Shown here in pieces: positions 1 to 10,734 of a stretch of 60,000 nucleotides of DNA. How positions within the stretch are numbered: the first letter of the stretch is position 1; each line of letters starts with the position of its first letter. Source of the DNA: Polytrichum commune (Eukaryota > Streptophyta > Polytrichopsida > Polytrichales > Polytrichaceae). The stretch covers positions 12,870,501 to 12,930,500 of the forward strand of contig OX485805.1 in the NCBI GenBank assembly GCA_950295325.1. The letters are read 5' to 3'. The notes beneath the pieces are model-generated. The model saw nothing but the letters and a program-made list of their open reading frames with translations, had not been told where the DNA came from and made no database searches. The position numbers were made by a program, and so were the translations under genes.

Positions 1-240
1 CTCCCATAATGACTTTGGACAATCTACGAATAAAACTTTGAACCTAATCAAGGGCAAGCCAAGATTTTGATCTCAAGATTTTGATCTCAAAATATGAAAA
101 CATCCAATGTATATATTATTTTCAAATTTCAATAGGAGGTTGAATTTGATTATTTATTGAAAGATTTGGACTCATCAAGCTATCATCCCCATAAAAAAAT
201 AATTTGATAATGTCATTAATATCCAAAGCTTTAGCAACAT

Positions 241-306
241 GGGCAAAGCCAAGGGGGGCCTTTCCTTCAATGTCAGGGGGAGCTGAGCCCCCCCTTGGCT
301 TTGCCC
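241..306. repeat. Perfect 18-bp inverted repeat
   Basis: The left arm, 241-258, reads GGGCAAAGCCAAGGGGGG. Its exact reverse complement is at 289-306, with a 30-bp spacer. It would fold into a GC-rich hairpin in otherwise AT-rich DNA. No flanking duplication is evident, so a mobile origin is not shown. Confidence 0.8.
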
Positions 307-416
307 CTGAACCTAAAATTTTGCATAAGAGAATTCAAATGAGGCATAATTTAGTGCATTGTGAATTGCACTAAAATTAAGCCTGATAATAGTAAAGATA
401 CTCAGAGCTTAGTGTC

Positions 417-634
417 ACGGTACACCATTTATGGTAGTTAGTGTCACTTACTATTCGGAGTTACGCTGTGCTATAACTATTTATTGAGAGTGTAATATAT
501 TTTACCAGGAATAGTCATTTACATTCTAAAATACATGAACAACCTAAAAATATATATACAACCTATAGTAAGAAGTTATTGCATTGCGTGATTCCAAATA
601 GTTGACACTAAATACCATAAACAGTGTAGCACCC
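417..634. mobile_element. MITE, TTTATGGTATTTAGTGTCA family (copy 1)
   Basis: The ends are inverted copies of a motif close to TTTATGGTATTTAGTGTCA, seen near 427 and, reverse-complemented, near 604-622. The interior is AT-rich and non-coding. Related copies lie at about 38430-38675 and 39517-40058. Boundaries are approximate and I could not define a target-site duplication, so the superfamily is open. Confidence 0.55.
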
Positions 635-804
635 TCTACCTTAAGACTTTGGTTGTGATACATTTGCAAATTGTTACCCAATTTAACATTTGTGAGAGAG
701 CACTGGAAAAAGATGTCAAACAAATCTTGAGTAATTGAGGAAGGAAAATTGTGTTGATCCTATTTTACAAAAGTACTTTTGGTTGTTACTGTGGTAAAGA
801 GAAG

Positions 805-3800
805 CTAGAGTGGTCGTTTGTTAGGCATTCCTGCCCTGCGAGGGTACTTGGCTGGTGTTGGCCTATCCTTCAAGCACACAACTGCAGTTCGTTGTCCCAG
901 GGGCCCTTGTGAATTCACTGCACAAAATGCAACAATCCACTCAAAATTCAAATCTTGAATTTATTACTGCCCCCACCAAAAATTCTTTGATGGAAATTCT
1001 CTAGCACTCATCTCTTAAATCATTGTATGTGATTCTGGACACCACCCTCTAAAGCATGTATCAATAGATAAAGGCATGTGCAGAATCTAGCAGTAGACAT
1101 TCAGAGGAACAAGCACACATACATTTATTAGTTAAACACAAACAACTCCACAACTTGAAAATTTACAGTACTCCTGAAATTGTGGACATTCTTAGATTGT
1201 GCAATCAGGGCAGTAAAGTAATTCACTTCAGTGGAATTCTTCATGCTGAGCATTGTAAAAGTGTTCTTCATTTGTAACTTAATATTGTTTCTACTAGGAA
1301 AGAGAAGTATAACAAACGGTGGAAGATTTAAGCATACTCAAATGCTGCAAACAAAATTTTCAATGAATATTGTGTTCTGCAAAGAAGAGAGCACCTGTGC
1401 ACAATGACACAATTGAGGCACCGAGTAGATTTACTGCAGTCTTTGCAGCCTCAACTTCCTCCTAATCACATTCACCAGCTTCAATTGTTCAGAATCCATC
1501 CAGTGATTTACTTCAATTTGTGAGAAAGCAATAAGTTGTCCATCATATAGACCAAGAGATAACAGATCTGAAATATTGTTTGTCTAATAAATCTTAAGTC
1601 ATCGATCATTCATGTAGTATCTGAAGAACATGAAAAAGAAGGCATATACCTCTGGGTTGGGGCCTTTTGCAGCAACCAAGATGCCACCCACTCTTACAAG
1701 GGGAAGACACAACTCCGCTGCAACAACAGAGTTTCATTTCAAAGTCAAAAACAGATAAAAAGAAGTTGGGACTAGCATGTTCAAAAAACTGGTAACAATC
1801 AGAGGTGCTTTATTAAAAAAAATTACATGCAGTGGGTATTGAGTCAAAATGACATTATGCCCTGGCGACCTGGTGTTTCAGAATTTGCCATTCAAAGTTG
1901 GGCCTCAAAACCCCAAGTGCTTACCAAGAACTCTCATTTCTGCCACAGCCCTGGCAACAGCTAGATCATAGGTTTCTCGATAGACAGCATCTTTGCCAGT
2001 GTCCTGCAACCACTCACTTTCATTACCACACAAACAACATGAATTGCGCATGTGGCCAGCACTAGAACTCATTTTTGCACACTTATTTGATGGACGGACT
2101 TATCATATGCAGACGTTGGACTTAAATGTCTACGTGCATTGAATTTCACACCCTAGAAAATTCTGCATATAAGTCTTGAGAGGAATAGAGACTACCTCTG
2201 CCCGGTTTCGAACAACTTGAATATTTGTCAATCCTGCCGATTGTGCAACATGCTCTAAGAAGTCACATCTTTTTTGTAGTGACTCAAGAAGGGTCACCTG
2301 CCAGGCTGCATAGATTGGGTCAGCTATCATTGAATGTAGCGCTATCCTGATATGGGCTTAGGGTTTAGGGTTTTAGGGTTATGAACAAAAAAAATCACAA
2401 AGATGTTCCAGTCATTTACAAACTATTACAATATTGAGCCTGAAGCCTTGTGAGCTTGTTCCCTTTCTATTCTGACTCAAGGAACAAATCTCCAATAATG
2501 GAGGTCCTCATTTCTAGGAATGAATGCCAAGCTTAGTCAAAAGTGAGCCTATCTTAGGACGCAAAGCCTTCATTTTCAGATTAAAGCTTAAAATTGCACA
2601 ATATTCTCTTACATGGCTTTTGATGCTTGCATCAAAGTGCCATTTGATTCCTGATCCCACGGAACACTCTTCTGAAGTTTAATAATGTTCATAGCATTCT
2701 GAAGGTTGTGTAAGAACGTTCTCTTTTTAATCTAGCTTCATGAATAAATTTTCAAGAATCAAGGTCCTTGAGTACATGCATGAATGCCGAGCATAGTCAA
2801 GTGGCATCAAGCTCTCGTTAGTAGACACCTCATTGTTGCCTACCTTTGGACATAAAGCCTTCGTCCATCTACCAAGATTCAAAATGAAGAGGTATATCGT
2901 CCCCAATGGAATCTTTCTTAGGTAATCCGGATTACCTGAGAAATTATTCGTTTGCATTGGAACCTAAATAGGCTACTTAAGAATGTTATGTTTGTGTATT
3001 GTCCATTCATGGAGTGGAAAGAAAGAAAGAAAGAAAAAGTTGGATCAAATTGCAGCACCTGGTCGAGCTATGGCCAAGACTACTCCTGGGAGTCCTGCGC
3101 CACTGCCAATGTCAACTACCTTCAAAAACTCCCCTTGAGAAGGAGTAGAATGCGCAGCGTAACTTTCCTCAATGGTGGGCAAAAGAGCTAAAGAATCTGT
3201 GATATGTCTGTCCATCATTGCCCCTCGCTCCGTCACTGCTGTGAGATTCATTTTCTGCATTTTCCAACAAATCTTTTGTCAGCCTTCAATCTCTGATGAG
3301 ATTCTATTGCGTTTGATTCTAGTGGAATCACACATCTCAAAAGCGTTGCTCCCATCATCGAACGCCCTCCAAAAATTCCATCCCATTAAAGTTATTCTCT
3401 AACTCAACACGACTTTTGGTTGGGAGTTGGTTGATTTGCATACAAGACCTTCCATGTTCGGTAAGTTTTCGGCGCATGGTTGGAGATAGTGTGGAGGTTT
3501 GAACGAAAACAACATGCTATATCGGTTTATCGAGGGTCAAACTTTTGGCATGTGAAGAGGTACAAAAATGATTTTAGCCCTCAATAAAACGAAATAGGTT
3601 GCTCTTCATCAAGTCCCAACGAAAAGTCCCATTGAGTTAAAGGATAACTCCAATATCAAAGAGTAATCTTAAACCCCTCCATATGACCCCTTCAATCGTA
3701 ATCTCCTTCGCAATTTGTGTACATTATGCCACTCACATGACCAGACCCAACGGAAATGTGGGCTCAAACTCACCTGGTTCCATTCAAGGAGTAGGTCCAC

Positions 3801-3995
3801 GAACACAGCCACCTGCCCGGACTGCTTGCTGCTAAGCTCTTCCACAGTAGTCACTCCCATGCTCTGAGCATGAATTCTTCTAAAATGCAAATTTTGGGGA
3901 CAAGAGGAAATCGTGACTCCTTGGTAGGTGAGTCGGAGGCATCCATGAGGCTTTCGAAGAGCAGATCGCAGGAGCACGAATTGTGATGAAGCCAT
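805..3995 (-). CDS. rsmG: RsmG-type 16S rRNA (guanine-N7) methyltransferase, plastid-type
   Basis: The gene is rebuilt from seven exons: 3774-3995, 3059-3254, 2196-2305, 1925-2003, 1650-1717, 1395-1461 and 805-917. All introns are GT-AG and the joined frame is open for 285 codons (284 aa). RsmG methylates N7 of the conserved G527-region guanine of small-subunit rRNA using SAM. Hallmarks seen are KMNLTAV (75-81), RHITDSL (90-96), the SAM-binding motif [10 protein letters not shown] (122-131), [29 protein letters not shown], and the C-terminal [15 protein letters not shown]. About 60 extra N-terminal residues rich in S and R but poor in acidic residues suggest a plastid transit peptide (inference). 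The start is the ATG at 3995, because the frame upstream offers only GTG. Introns hold a MITE and dispersed repeats. Identification is firm; splice sites rest on frame and homology. Confidence 0.93.
2357..2382. repeat. Short telomere-like TTTAGGG run
   Basis: Three to four imperfect copies of the plant telomere unit TTTAGGG lie inside the second intron of rsmG. The run is too short to be a telomere relic on its own. It may be chance or a repair footprint. Confidence 0.6.
2470..2990. repeat. Dispersed repeat in rsmG intron, two diverged copies
   Basis: A segment with CAAGGTCCTTGA, AATGCCGAGCATAGTCAAG and CATAAAGCCTTC occurs at about 2731-2880 and, more diverged, at about 2470-2600. A third copy is in a P450 intron at about 26573-26720. 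The family carries no coding signal and I do not recognise it. Confidence 0.5.
3391..3648. mobile_element. MITE with ~29-bp terminal inverted repeats
   Basis: The left end begins GTTATTCTCTAACTCAA. The right end reads, reverse-complemented, GTTATCCTTTAACTCAA, and both continue into GACTTTT. The element sits in the first intron of rsmG. A related copy is at about 21119-21460 in the PPR gene. No clear target-site duplication was found, so the superfamily is unassigned. Confidence 0.6.
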
Positions 3996-3996
3996 G

Positions 3997-4490
3997 GTCA
4001 CAGGACCATCTCCACTTCCAAATACAAAACCCGAAACCCTAATTCCGTGACTTAAGTTTCCAGTTCCTGTTGCTCAAAATACTTTCCACTCGTTAAACCC
4101 TGCCAATCGGTGCTTCACAATTTGCATTGTGGGAGTTCAGTCCATCGCGAAAGTCGACTCTATTTCTCAACAACCATATCTGGAAAGTAAAGCCAGTATA
4201 AGGCGTTGTACCGAGTACCTTCTGGTATGTAAACTTGTAGAGTCACAGGACCACTGCCACCTTCAAAACCCAAAACCCTGGAAACCCCCAAACCCAAAAC
4301 TCTGAACTCTGCAACTTCAATTTCCACTTCCTCTTGTTCAATCTTCCTTCCTACTCATCAAATCCTGATCAGGGGCTTCACAGTTTGCTGGGAGTTGTTC
4401 AACACAAAGTTGCTTCTGTGTCTAAATCTGGAAATGTAATGTAAAACTGTGATAGAAGGTGTTGTGGAGAGTACATTCTAGTATGTAAAG
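3997..4490. repeat. Tandem duplication (~245 bp) across the rsmG promoter
   Basis: Both copies start with GTCACAGGACCA, at 3997 and 4242. Both continue through an AAACCC-rich tract, a stretch like CTTCCACTCGTTAAACCCTG, and end near a motif like TTCTGGTATGTAAA. The first copy abuts the rsmG start codon, so promoter or 5' UTR material was duplicated. The copies have diverged, so the event is not recent. Confidence 0.7.
4034..4042. promoter_or_regulatory. Telo-box (AAACCCTAA) upstream of rsmG
   Basis: AAACCCTAA lies about 39 bp upstream of the rsmG ATG. Telo-boxes are known plant promoter elements, frequent in genes for translation and ribosome biogenesis. The second promoter copy has only a degenerate AAACCCTGG at the matching place. 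Confidence 0.55.
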
Positions 4491-4696
4491 TCTTCATTTT
4501 GTAGTAATTTCGGTGTGTAAACTTCTCCTTCCCTACACAGTGCACTTAGCCTTAGGTCTCCTCAGATTTCGTAGTTCCATGAATGCCATTGTACACTGAT
4601 CCCTATCCCAGCTACCTATCGTGCTTGGAGAATCAAAACGTAGTAAAAATTGTGCACTGTGCAGGAATTTTTGGGACAATCATGGGCCATGACTAA

Positions 4697-5194
4697 GGGC
4701 CACTTCACACACGAGACTGAGAGCCCGTGACCATTACACTTCAAGCACTCTCATTGGTGGAAAGGGCGGGGCCGGTCCAAGTTTGCTTCACACTACGCTT
4801 GAGGGACCAACGGAGTATCTGAATGCAAGATGGATGTAAAGTCTACATGGATTCCTACATGGCATCCAATGGATTATGTTTCATGGTCACTTGGACTATT
4901 TTCAAAAACCACCTCTTGGAGGTAGGCCTAACACAAAACCAAGAGACCATGGCACTCCAACGCTTGCAACTGTTGTTTTATTCTATTTTATCATGTGTTA
5001 GGACCCGGATGAATATAAATTCATTGAAATATCATTTAGTTGAGGGCCTAGTCACATATGACTTCACACCACACTTGAAGGTCGGTGACCACAGTACGTG
5101 ATTTTGGAAGTATCTTGGGATGGTCTTTGGACAATTTCTTTTGGGCTCTCACAATTTCATGGTCACAGCTCTTGGCTTGTGTGTGAAGTGGCCC
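4697..5194 (+). mobile_element. Harbinger-type MITE, family H1 (copy 1)
   Basis: This is a 498-bp element with terminal inverted repeat GGGCCACTTCACACA at both ends and TAA on each side (4694-4696 and 5195-5197). A TWA target duplication with a GGGCC... terminus is typical of PIF/Harbinger. It has no transposase. Related copies are at 20629-21048, about 35110-35368, 43632-44122, 51873-52371 and a fragment at 52901. The right flank TAA is directly followed by another Harbinger element. Confidence 0.85.
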
Positions 5195-5197
5195 TAA

Positions 5198-7232
5198 GGG
5201 CCGGTTCACATGGGGTCCCAAGTTCTAAGTCCCACCCATGTAAACAAGTCCCAACTTTTGAACCTTGAAAGGTCATTAGAATATAATTTACATGAGACTT
5301 GGGACTTGGGACTTACATGTGTGAGGTGCAAAGTCCCATGTACAAGTCTCAAGTCCTATTTCCAATGCAAAGTCACAAGGGATCTCATGAGTACTTCTAT
5401 CACCATGAAAGTATGCGTTCACCCGCTTTTAAATTTTTATAACCATGGATGAAAGAAAACAACACATTCTTTTTGTCCTTGCACTCTTCATGGTTATAAA
5501 CACATGTGATTATCACTTTATTCACATTTGAACAAATTGTTATGTATGACCAAAATGTTGAAATGATGTTGATGGCCATTTTCGTTCTTGAAGGAGGTCG
5601 AATGAATACTCCAAGGCCTTCGTGAAAATATGAGAGGGTAGGTAGATATGTAGAGCAAATCCGATTGAGTTGATTTTTGGAAAACATGTTCAAGAAGTGT
5701 ATGCAAGTGAATGTCTCCATGTTTCATTATTTGTGCACAATTTTAGGACTTGTTTTCATAAAAGAAAATAAATTTTAATACAAATATGAGAAAATGTATT
5801 CTTATACATACTAGAGTTGCTTTCACATTAGTACAATTAGGAAGTGGCAATGGTTTGATATTGTGTGTTGGTTTATATGGAACAACACATAGTATTGCTT
5901 TAATAATGATAAGAGAATGTTGTGAAGCTATTAAAAATCACGTAAGACCTTTGGTTTTGAGAGACCAACATTAGCTCGTAGTTAAAAAAAAGGCCTCTAA
6001 TTTTAAAGATCTTAATGGCATTCCATACAGGTTGGGAGTAATTGATGGGAGTCATAACTCCATTATTGTACCTTCTTGGAATAAAACCTCATATTATTGT
6101 AAGAATAGCTTTTATTCGGCATTGCTTCAAAGGGTTGTGGATGCATAGTGCAAGTTTTGGAATTTCGATGAACATAAAAAACGAAAATTGGAAAGACGGT
6201 TTTGAGAGGAATATTTATACTTTATAAACTCATTGGTGATGTAGCTTATTTTATGCGACCCTAATTTTATTGATCTTTCAAAGGCAAGAAAGAAAAACTA
6301 TCATGTGAGAGGACACACCGGAACCTCATGTAATCAAGCACACGTATGGAAGTTGAACGAGCATTCGACATGTCTTTACAACATGTTCTTGAAATTATTA
6401 CTGCCTGCATCTCTCTTCATAATTTATGCATTATCTAAATAGATCATTTTGATATGACATATGCTAGAGAAACAAAAATAAAATTACAAATTGAAGCAAA
6501 TTATGCACTAGGAGATTTCCATAACGTTAACATATTTCATATTAAAAAAAATCAATAATGAAGAAGATGTGAGCATTATAAGGAGGAATTGTACAAGATA
6601 ATTTTGTTGAAGAGGGAGAGAAGGGTTTTGATGAGGAGGTGAAAAATGGAAATCAATATGCAGAAGATGAAAGCAAAAAAACTAAAAGAAGAAATCAACC
6701 ATTTTGATATTCCATTTTGATCACAACAACCCTAATATTTCAACTATTTATATACCTTACACCACAAATTCAAAAGATGCAATCAAGCAATAATGCAAGG
6801 CAAGAAAAAAAGAAAAAAGCAAGAGACGGGGAAGAAGAAGAAGAAGAAGACAATCCACCTTCTCCACCATCTAGACCAAAAAATAGTTGTTGTTGTTGTT
6901 GTTGTTGTTTTTATTTTATTTTTAATAATAAATTTTATTTCATCTTACAATCTAGATCTTATTAGATTTTCATTATTTTATGCGAAATAAATTCTCAAGA
7001 CTTGCGTTGAAAGTTGGGTCTTGCTTTTACTCAACCCAACTCTCAACCCAAGTCCTGAGCCTCACTTCCAAAAAGTGATGCCATGTAGGCATCCATGTCA
7101 CACTTGGGACTTAGGACTGGGGGCCCGTGTGAAGTGGTAAGTCCCAACTTTCATGCTCTCAACGGCTGAGATTGCTTGGATTGGCCTGAAGTGAGTTGGG
7201 ACTTAGGACTTGGGACCGGTGTGAACCGGCCC
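5198..7232 (+). mobile_element. PIF/Harbinger transposon with decayed transposase
   Basis: This is a 2035-bp element. The left end reads GGGCCGGTTCACA and the right end is its inverted copy, followed on both sides by a GGTCCCAAGT-like motif. The flanks are TAA (5195-5197, shared with the neighbouring MITE) and TAG (7233-7235), one mismatch from a perfect TAA duplication. The interior holds transposase remnants at 5786-6438 and low-complexity GAA and GTT repeats near 6820-6910. It is not autonomous today. Confidence 0.8.
5786..6438 (+). pseudogene. PIF/Harbinger transposase remnant
   Basis: Pieces in different frames match conserved DDE transposase blocks of the HARBI1/PIF family. LYGTTHSIALIMIRECCEAI (helix-turn-helix-like part) is near 5867-5930. 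GIPYRLGVIDGSHNSIIVPS, carrying the first catalytic Asp of the G-x-IDG-(T/S)-H motif, is near 6013-6072, and YYCKNSFYSALLQRVVDA follows. A distal VERAF...ITACISLHNLC block is near 6350-6430. Stop codons and frameshifts separate the blocks, and the usual spacing before VERAF is shortened, so an internal deletion is likely. No functional protein is possible. Confidence 0.8.
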
Positions 7233-7971
7233 TAGTTGTAATGAAGGGACCTCCAAATTATTTGGGCATCCAGTTTTCATGAACTACGGTCAGGGCCCCA
7301 CGACGTGCCTAAGTTAATAATATGTTTCGCAAACAGGTTTAGGTGAAATGGCGTACTTACTGCATCATCATCAGCTCGGTAACATCTTCTCCTTTCATCA
7401 TAGTAAGTGAAGCTACTACACTTCGTCCTTTCTTGCTCGATTTGACGACACCCATTCATCATACTAACAGATTCCTTTCTTCTATTCTTGCTAACGAGTT
7501 GCACCGGATTCCTCTGTACTACTGCGGCTCCGGTAATTAGGTGAGTTTTATGCAACGAATGCACCCTACCTGATTGTTTGCATGTAATAGAAGACGGTGT
7601 CGGACAGGGCTATTTTTTTAGAGAGAGGATTGAAATTGTCAGATCTTTTACTTTGGCTACTTCCTAATTCGAAAGTTCAATTTCAAGTCGGTGAGAAAAG
7701 CTCTCTTGTTGTATTGGTTAGTACCGATGTGCAGGAGTTGAGAATTTAGCAGGTTTTGTGACTGGTGATGGGTTAAGTGAAGGTAGCTACAGGGATGACG
7801 GCGTGGGTTTTTGACCTTTCTGGCTATTGAATCTTTTTTCTTCTTCTTTCTTTTCTCAATGATTTAGGAATCGATATTTGAAGGCCCTTATGAGGAAATC
7901 GCAGTGGAAGCAACGGCCGAAGGAGCAGATGTGAATTATTGCGCAAGGTGTTCATAGAAGGAGGAGGAGAT
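7233..7971 (+). other. Upstream region and 5' leader of the membrane-protein gene
   Basis: No coding exon is recognised. The region between the Harbinger element and the ATG at 7972 should contain the promoter and 5' UTR, possibly with a leader intron. Short open frames here show no family signature. Confidence 0.4.
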
Positions 7972-9896
7972 ATGGCAGACATAGCTAAAGAGGTGTCTAC
8001 CATAGGAGGCATAGCGACAGTTTCAGTGCTGCATTCTTTCATTCCTACTCATTGGCTGCCGTTTTCGATTGTGGGTCGTGCGCAGAAGTGGACAATCTCT
8101 CAGATTCTACTTGTCAGTAAGTTTTATAATCTTTGCTTGCTGACTTTTCCACATGTGTCTTGCATAAGTAAAGGTGTACAATTAGGGTTAGCCCATAGTT
8201 TTGGAGGGGATCGCGTTGCTTGATGGGATTTACCTTGACGACAGAGTTGGTGTGGATCAGATAAATTCTTGTGTCAATGCTGTTTAGAATGACTTCTTAT
8301 ACCAAGGTAAGTAGAGGAGTTCAGAATCCTTGTCCAAGCTAGTTGAGGGTAATTTGCGGAGAGCTTCAGATTTATGCGTCTTATGAAGTATCACTCAACC
8401 TCCTTTGACTATCATATTTTATACGCAATGTACTCTTTTTTTAGAGCAAACCAGACAGAATCACTTAGGTCTCTGGATCAAAGTCATCATAAACTCCATG
8501 CTGTTTGTTCTGAATCTAGTCAATATAGTGCTAAGATCTATAATTAGGGTCAGCGCACAGAGTTTTGCCCGATACTCGAAGAAATGTCGTTTGCTCGGTG
8601 AAATTTCCAACAAGTTTGCGAGGATCAGATAAATTCCTGTGTCAACACTGCCTGGACAGACTTTTCTACCAATTTGAACAGAGATTGAGTTCAGAATCAT
8701 TTTCCAACCTAATTGAGAGTCATGTGCGTAGAGCTCCAGATGTATGCTTCATATGAAGTATCACTCTAACCTCCTTTGACTGTCATTTTACTTTTCTATG
8801 CAATGTAAACCTTTATATTTGGTCAACATGGCCAGGCAGTTTTGCAAGACCATGTATATAGTATTGTTGGACCAAATAGTTCCTTGTAATAGGCTATCAG
8901 GGGACATACATCTGAGGCTGTCTACCAAGTGCTTTCCTGTCAATTGATGCTAAAGATGAACCTACAATCTTTTCGGTATTCTTTGGAGTAAACTATACAC
9001 AGTCAATCAGGTATCTGGACAAAAGCTATCATAACCTTCATGTTGTTCGTCCTGAATCTAGTCAATATATGGTGAAATACTTGTGACAAAGTTGTGCTAC
9101 TGCACAGTGCATTGTCATCAACCTCAGAGTTGTTATTTGATGCGATCATGGGATTTACCTTGGATCGAATATACTAAACACATCTCGTCCACACAGTTCC
9201 CTGTTTTGAGGTTTTTGATTGGATATCATATGGGGTAAAATATGTGTTAGTCATGCACCACTCTCTACTTCTGCTCATTTGGCTATGATCTGTTGCCAGT
9301 CTCTTATGTTCTGGATCTGGTTGTGGGATGTGGTTGCAGCTGCTTTTGGTGCTGTGTGCCATGTCTTGTCGACTTCGTTGCTGGGAATTGCTGCAATAAC
9401 CATGGCAAACACCATCGCCGGAGAGGAAACGGTGCATCTGATTGCATCCTTACTCCTCATTATCTTGGGGGCGACATACATCCTTCTCTTCATTTCTGGA
9501 AAGGGAGGCCATGGAGGCCACAATCACTCAATGGAGAAGATGGCAGTTGCAGGGCTCATTCTGCTGCCAGCCCTGTCACCATGTGCTACCACACTCCCAG
9601 TCTTCCTTGCAGTCGGTAACGCCTCAAATGGGACTCTGGCTCTTGCAATTGGCGTATTGTTAGTAAGCACACTTGCAGTGATGCTTACATTAGTCACCCT
9701 TTCTTATTACGGCGCTGCACAGCTGAAGTTCCGATGGATCGAACGCAATGATAAGCTGCTTGTAGGCACTGTGTTGTGTGCAGTTGGTATTCTCACGTAT
9801 TTCTTCCATGACCATGATCATGACCATGGCCATGACCTTGGCCAGGGACTTGCAGGCAGACTTGAAGCAGTGCACAATGCAAGCTCTCACTTCTGA
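7972..9896 (+). CDS. Histidine-rich multi-pass membrane protein (UreH/NiCoT-like)
   Basis: Two exons, 7972-8116 and 9340-9896, join in frame across a GT-AG intron to give 233 aa. The start is the ATG of MADIAKEV; the frame upstream offers only TTG. The protein has about six hydrophobic segments. Its first carries LHSFIPTHWLPFSIVGRAQ (20-38), and a second conserved-looking patch is GAVCHVLSTSLLG (52-64). A cytosol- or lumen-facing loop has GHGGHNHS (105-112), and the tail has HDHDHDHGHD (205-214). The H-x(4,5)-HW helix and His-rich loops recall the nickel/cobalt permease and UreH/RcnA-like superfamily, so metal transport is a reasonable guess. The substrate and membrane are unknown. The intron contains ~360-bp internal duplications. 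Confidence 0.8.
8183..9080 (+). repeat. Diverged intronic duplications (~360-bp unit)
   Basis: The segment beginning AATTAGGGT at 8183 recurs at about 8543. Both copies share GGATCAGATAAATTC, TGTGTCAA, TCAGAATC and ATGAAGTATCACTC. A third partial copy of the GTTCTGAATCTAGTCAATAT part (8508) is at about 9050. All lie in the single coding-region intron of the membrane-protein gene and carry no coding signal. Confidence 0.7.
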
Positions 9897-10469
9897 GAGT
9901 TCTGTTTTGTATCTGTTTTATTCTCTGTTTTGTATTATTTTCCATTGAAAACTCCTCACATGCCATCATCCTCAGGACGAGGGTGGCTTACCATATTTTG
10001 CACCCCTCCCTTTTTTTCATCTGGGGCAGCAGTCTTCAATATCATAAATAAGAAAGGGTGTGTACGGGGTTGTAGGTACTTGAGGTATTTGACATTTTTT
10101 CATTCTCAATTATTCTTATTTATTCTTTCTCATTTTTGTTCATTATTCTTGTCACCAATGTATACTGTGAGTTGGGTATTGCATTGAATCAGGCCAATAA
10201 TGAAAGAGGCCGGTTTTTAGTTCAGATTGCCTGAGATTAGAATCTAAAACATCAAACACTTGCTCAAGCTCGAGTCATTAATGTGAATTGGAGATCTTCG
10301 ATTCTAGGAGGGGACAAAAGCTACAAAATGTTATGATTTGGCTCTCTAATCTAACAGCAGGGCGACGTTGCATTCAATTCCATTATCGAGAAAATGAAGT
10401 AGAAGATTCTGGGTGCTCATTTGTGGAAAGTATAAATACTTTGGAAATAGTGTACATGGCACACCAGCT
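9897..10469 (+). other. 3' UTR of the membrane-protein gene and spacer before tRNAs
   Basis: A T-rich stretch with TTTTATTCTCTGTTTTG just after the stop fits a plant 3' UTR and near-upstream polyadenylation region. There is no other gene signal before the tRNA pair. Confidence 0.4.
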
Positions 10470-10542
10470 TCCATAATAGTCTAGATGGTTAGGATACCTG
10501 GCTTTCACCCAGGCGACCCGGGTTCGAGTCCCGGTTATGGAA
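10470..10542 (+). tRNA. tRNA-Glu (anticodon TTC)
   Basis: A 73-nt cloverleaf. The acceptor arms TCCATAA and TTATGGA pair at all 7 positions. The anticodon arm is CCTGG-CTTTCAC-CCAGG with TTC, and the T-arm is CCGGG-TTCGAGT-CCCGG. The A box (TAGTCTAGATGG) and B box (GGTTCGAGTCC) are intact. There is no intron and no encoded CCA, as expected for a nuclear gene. Confidence 0.97.
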
Positions 10543-10548
10543 CACTCT

Positions 10549-10553
10549 GCGGG

Positions 10554-10596
<43 letters not shown>

Positions 10597-10621
10597 GCGT
10601 GTTCGATCCACGCTCACCGCA
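10549..10621 (+). tRNA. tRNA-Phe (anticodon GAA)
   Basis: A 73-nt gene beginning GCGGGGATAGCTCAGTTGGG and ending CACGCTCACCGCA, with anticodon GAA in ACTGAAGATCT. It matches the plant cytosolic tRNA-Phe consensus throughout. It starts 6 nt after tRNA-Glu with no T-run between them. The first TTTT, a possible Pol III stop, is at 10636-10639. The two genes may be transcribed together. Confidence 0.97.
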
Positions 10622-10734
10622 TTCTCTACTGTGAGTTTTAGAGAAATTTTGTTTGCATGGTTATCTGGTGTACATTACATCTTATAATGTGCATATGGAT
10701 GGTAAAGTACTTGAATGATTTTTGAATGAAAGTG

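Larger units (their letters stand above)
1..804. other. Intergenic, downstream of rsmG
   Basis: I see no coding region here. The stretch is AT-rich. It holds a perfect inverted repeat at 241-306 and a small MITE at about 417-634, both listed separately. The 3' UTR and polyadenylation site of the minus-strand rsmG gene should lie within the right part. Confidence 0.6.

Noticed and set aside
2357-2382. Interstitial telomere as evidence of chromosome fusion
   Set aside because: Only three or four degenerate units; too short for that claim.
6717-6990. Open frames with poly-Glu, poly-Lys, poly-Cys and poly-Val tracts
   Set aside because: They are translations of GAA and GTT microsatellites inside the Harbinger element.
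9219-9339. N-terminal extension of the second exon of the membrane protein as a separate start
   Set aside because: The acceptor at 9338-9339 joins perfectly to exon 1, and the intronic part belongs to the duplicated intron DNA.
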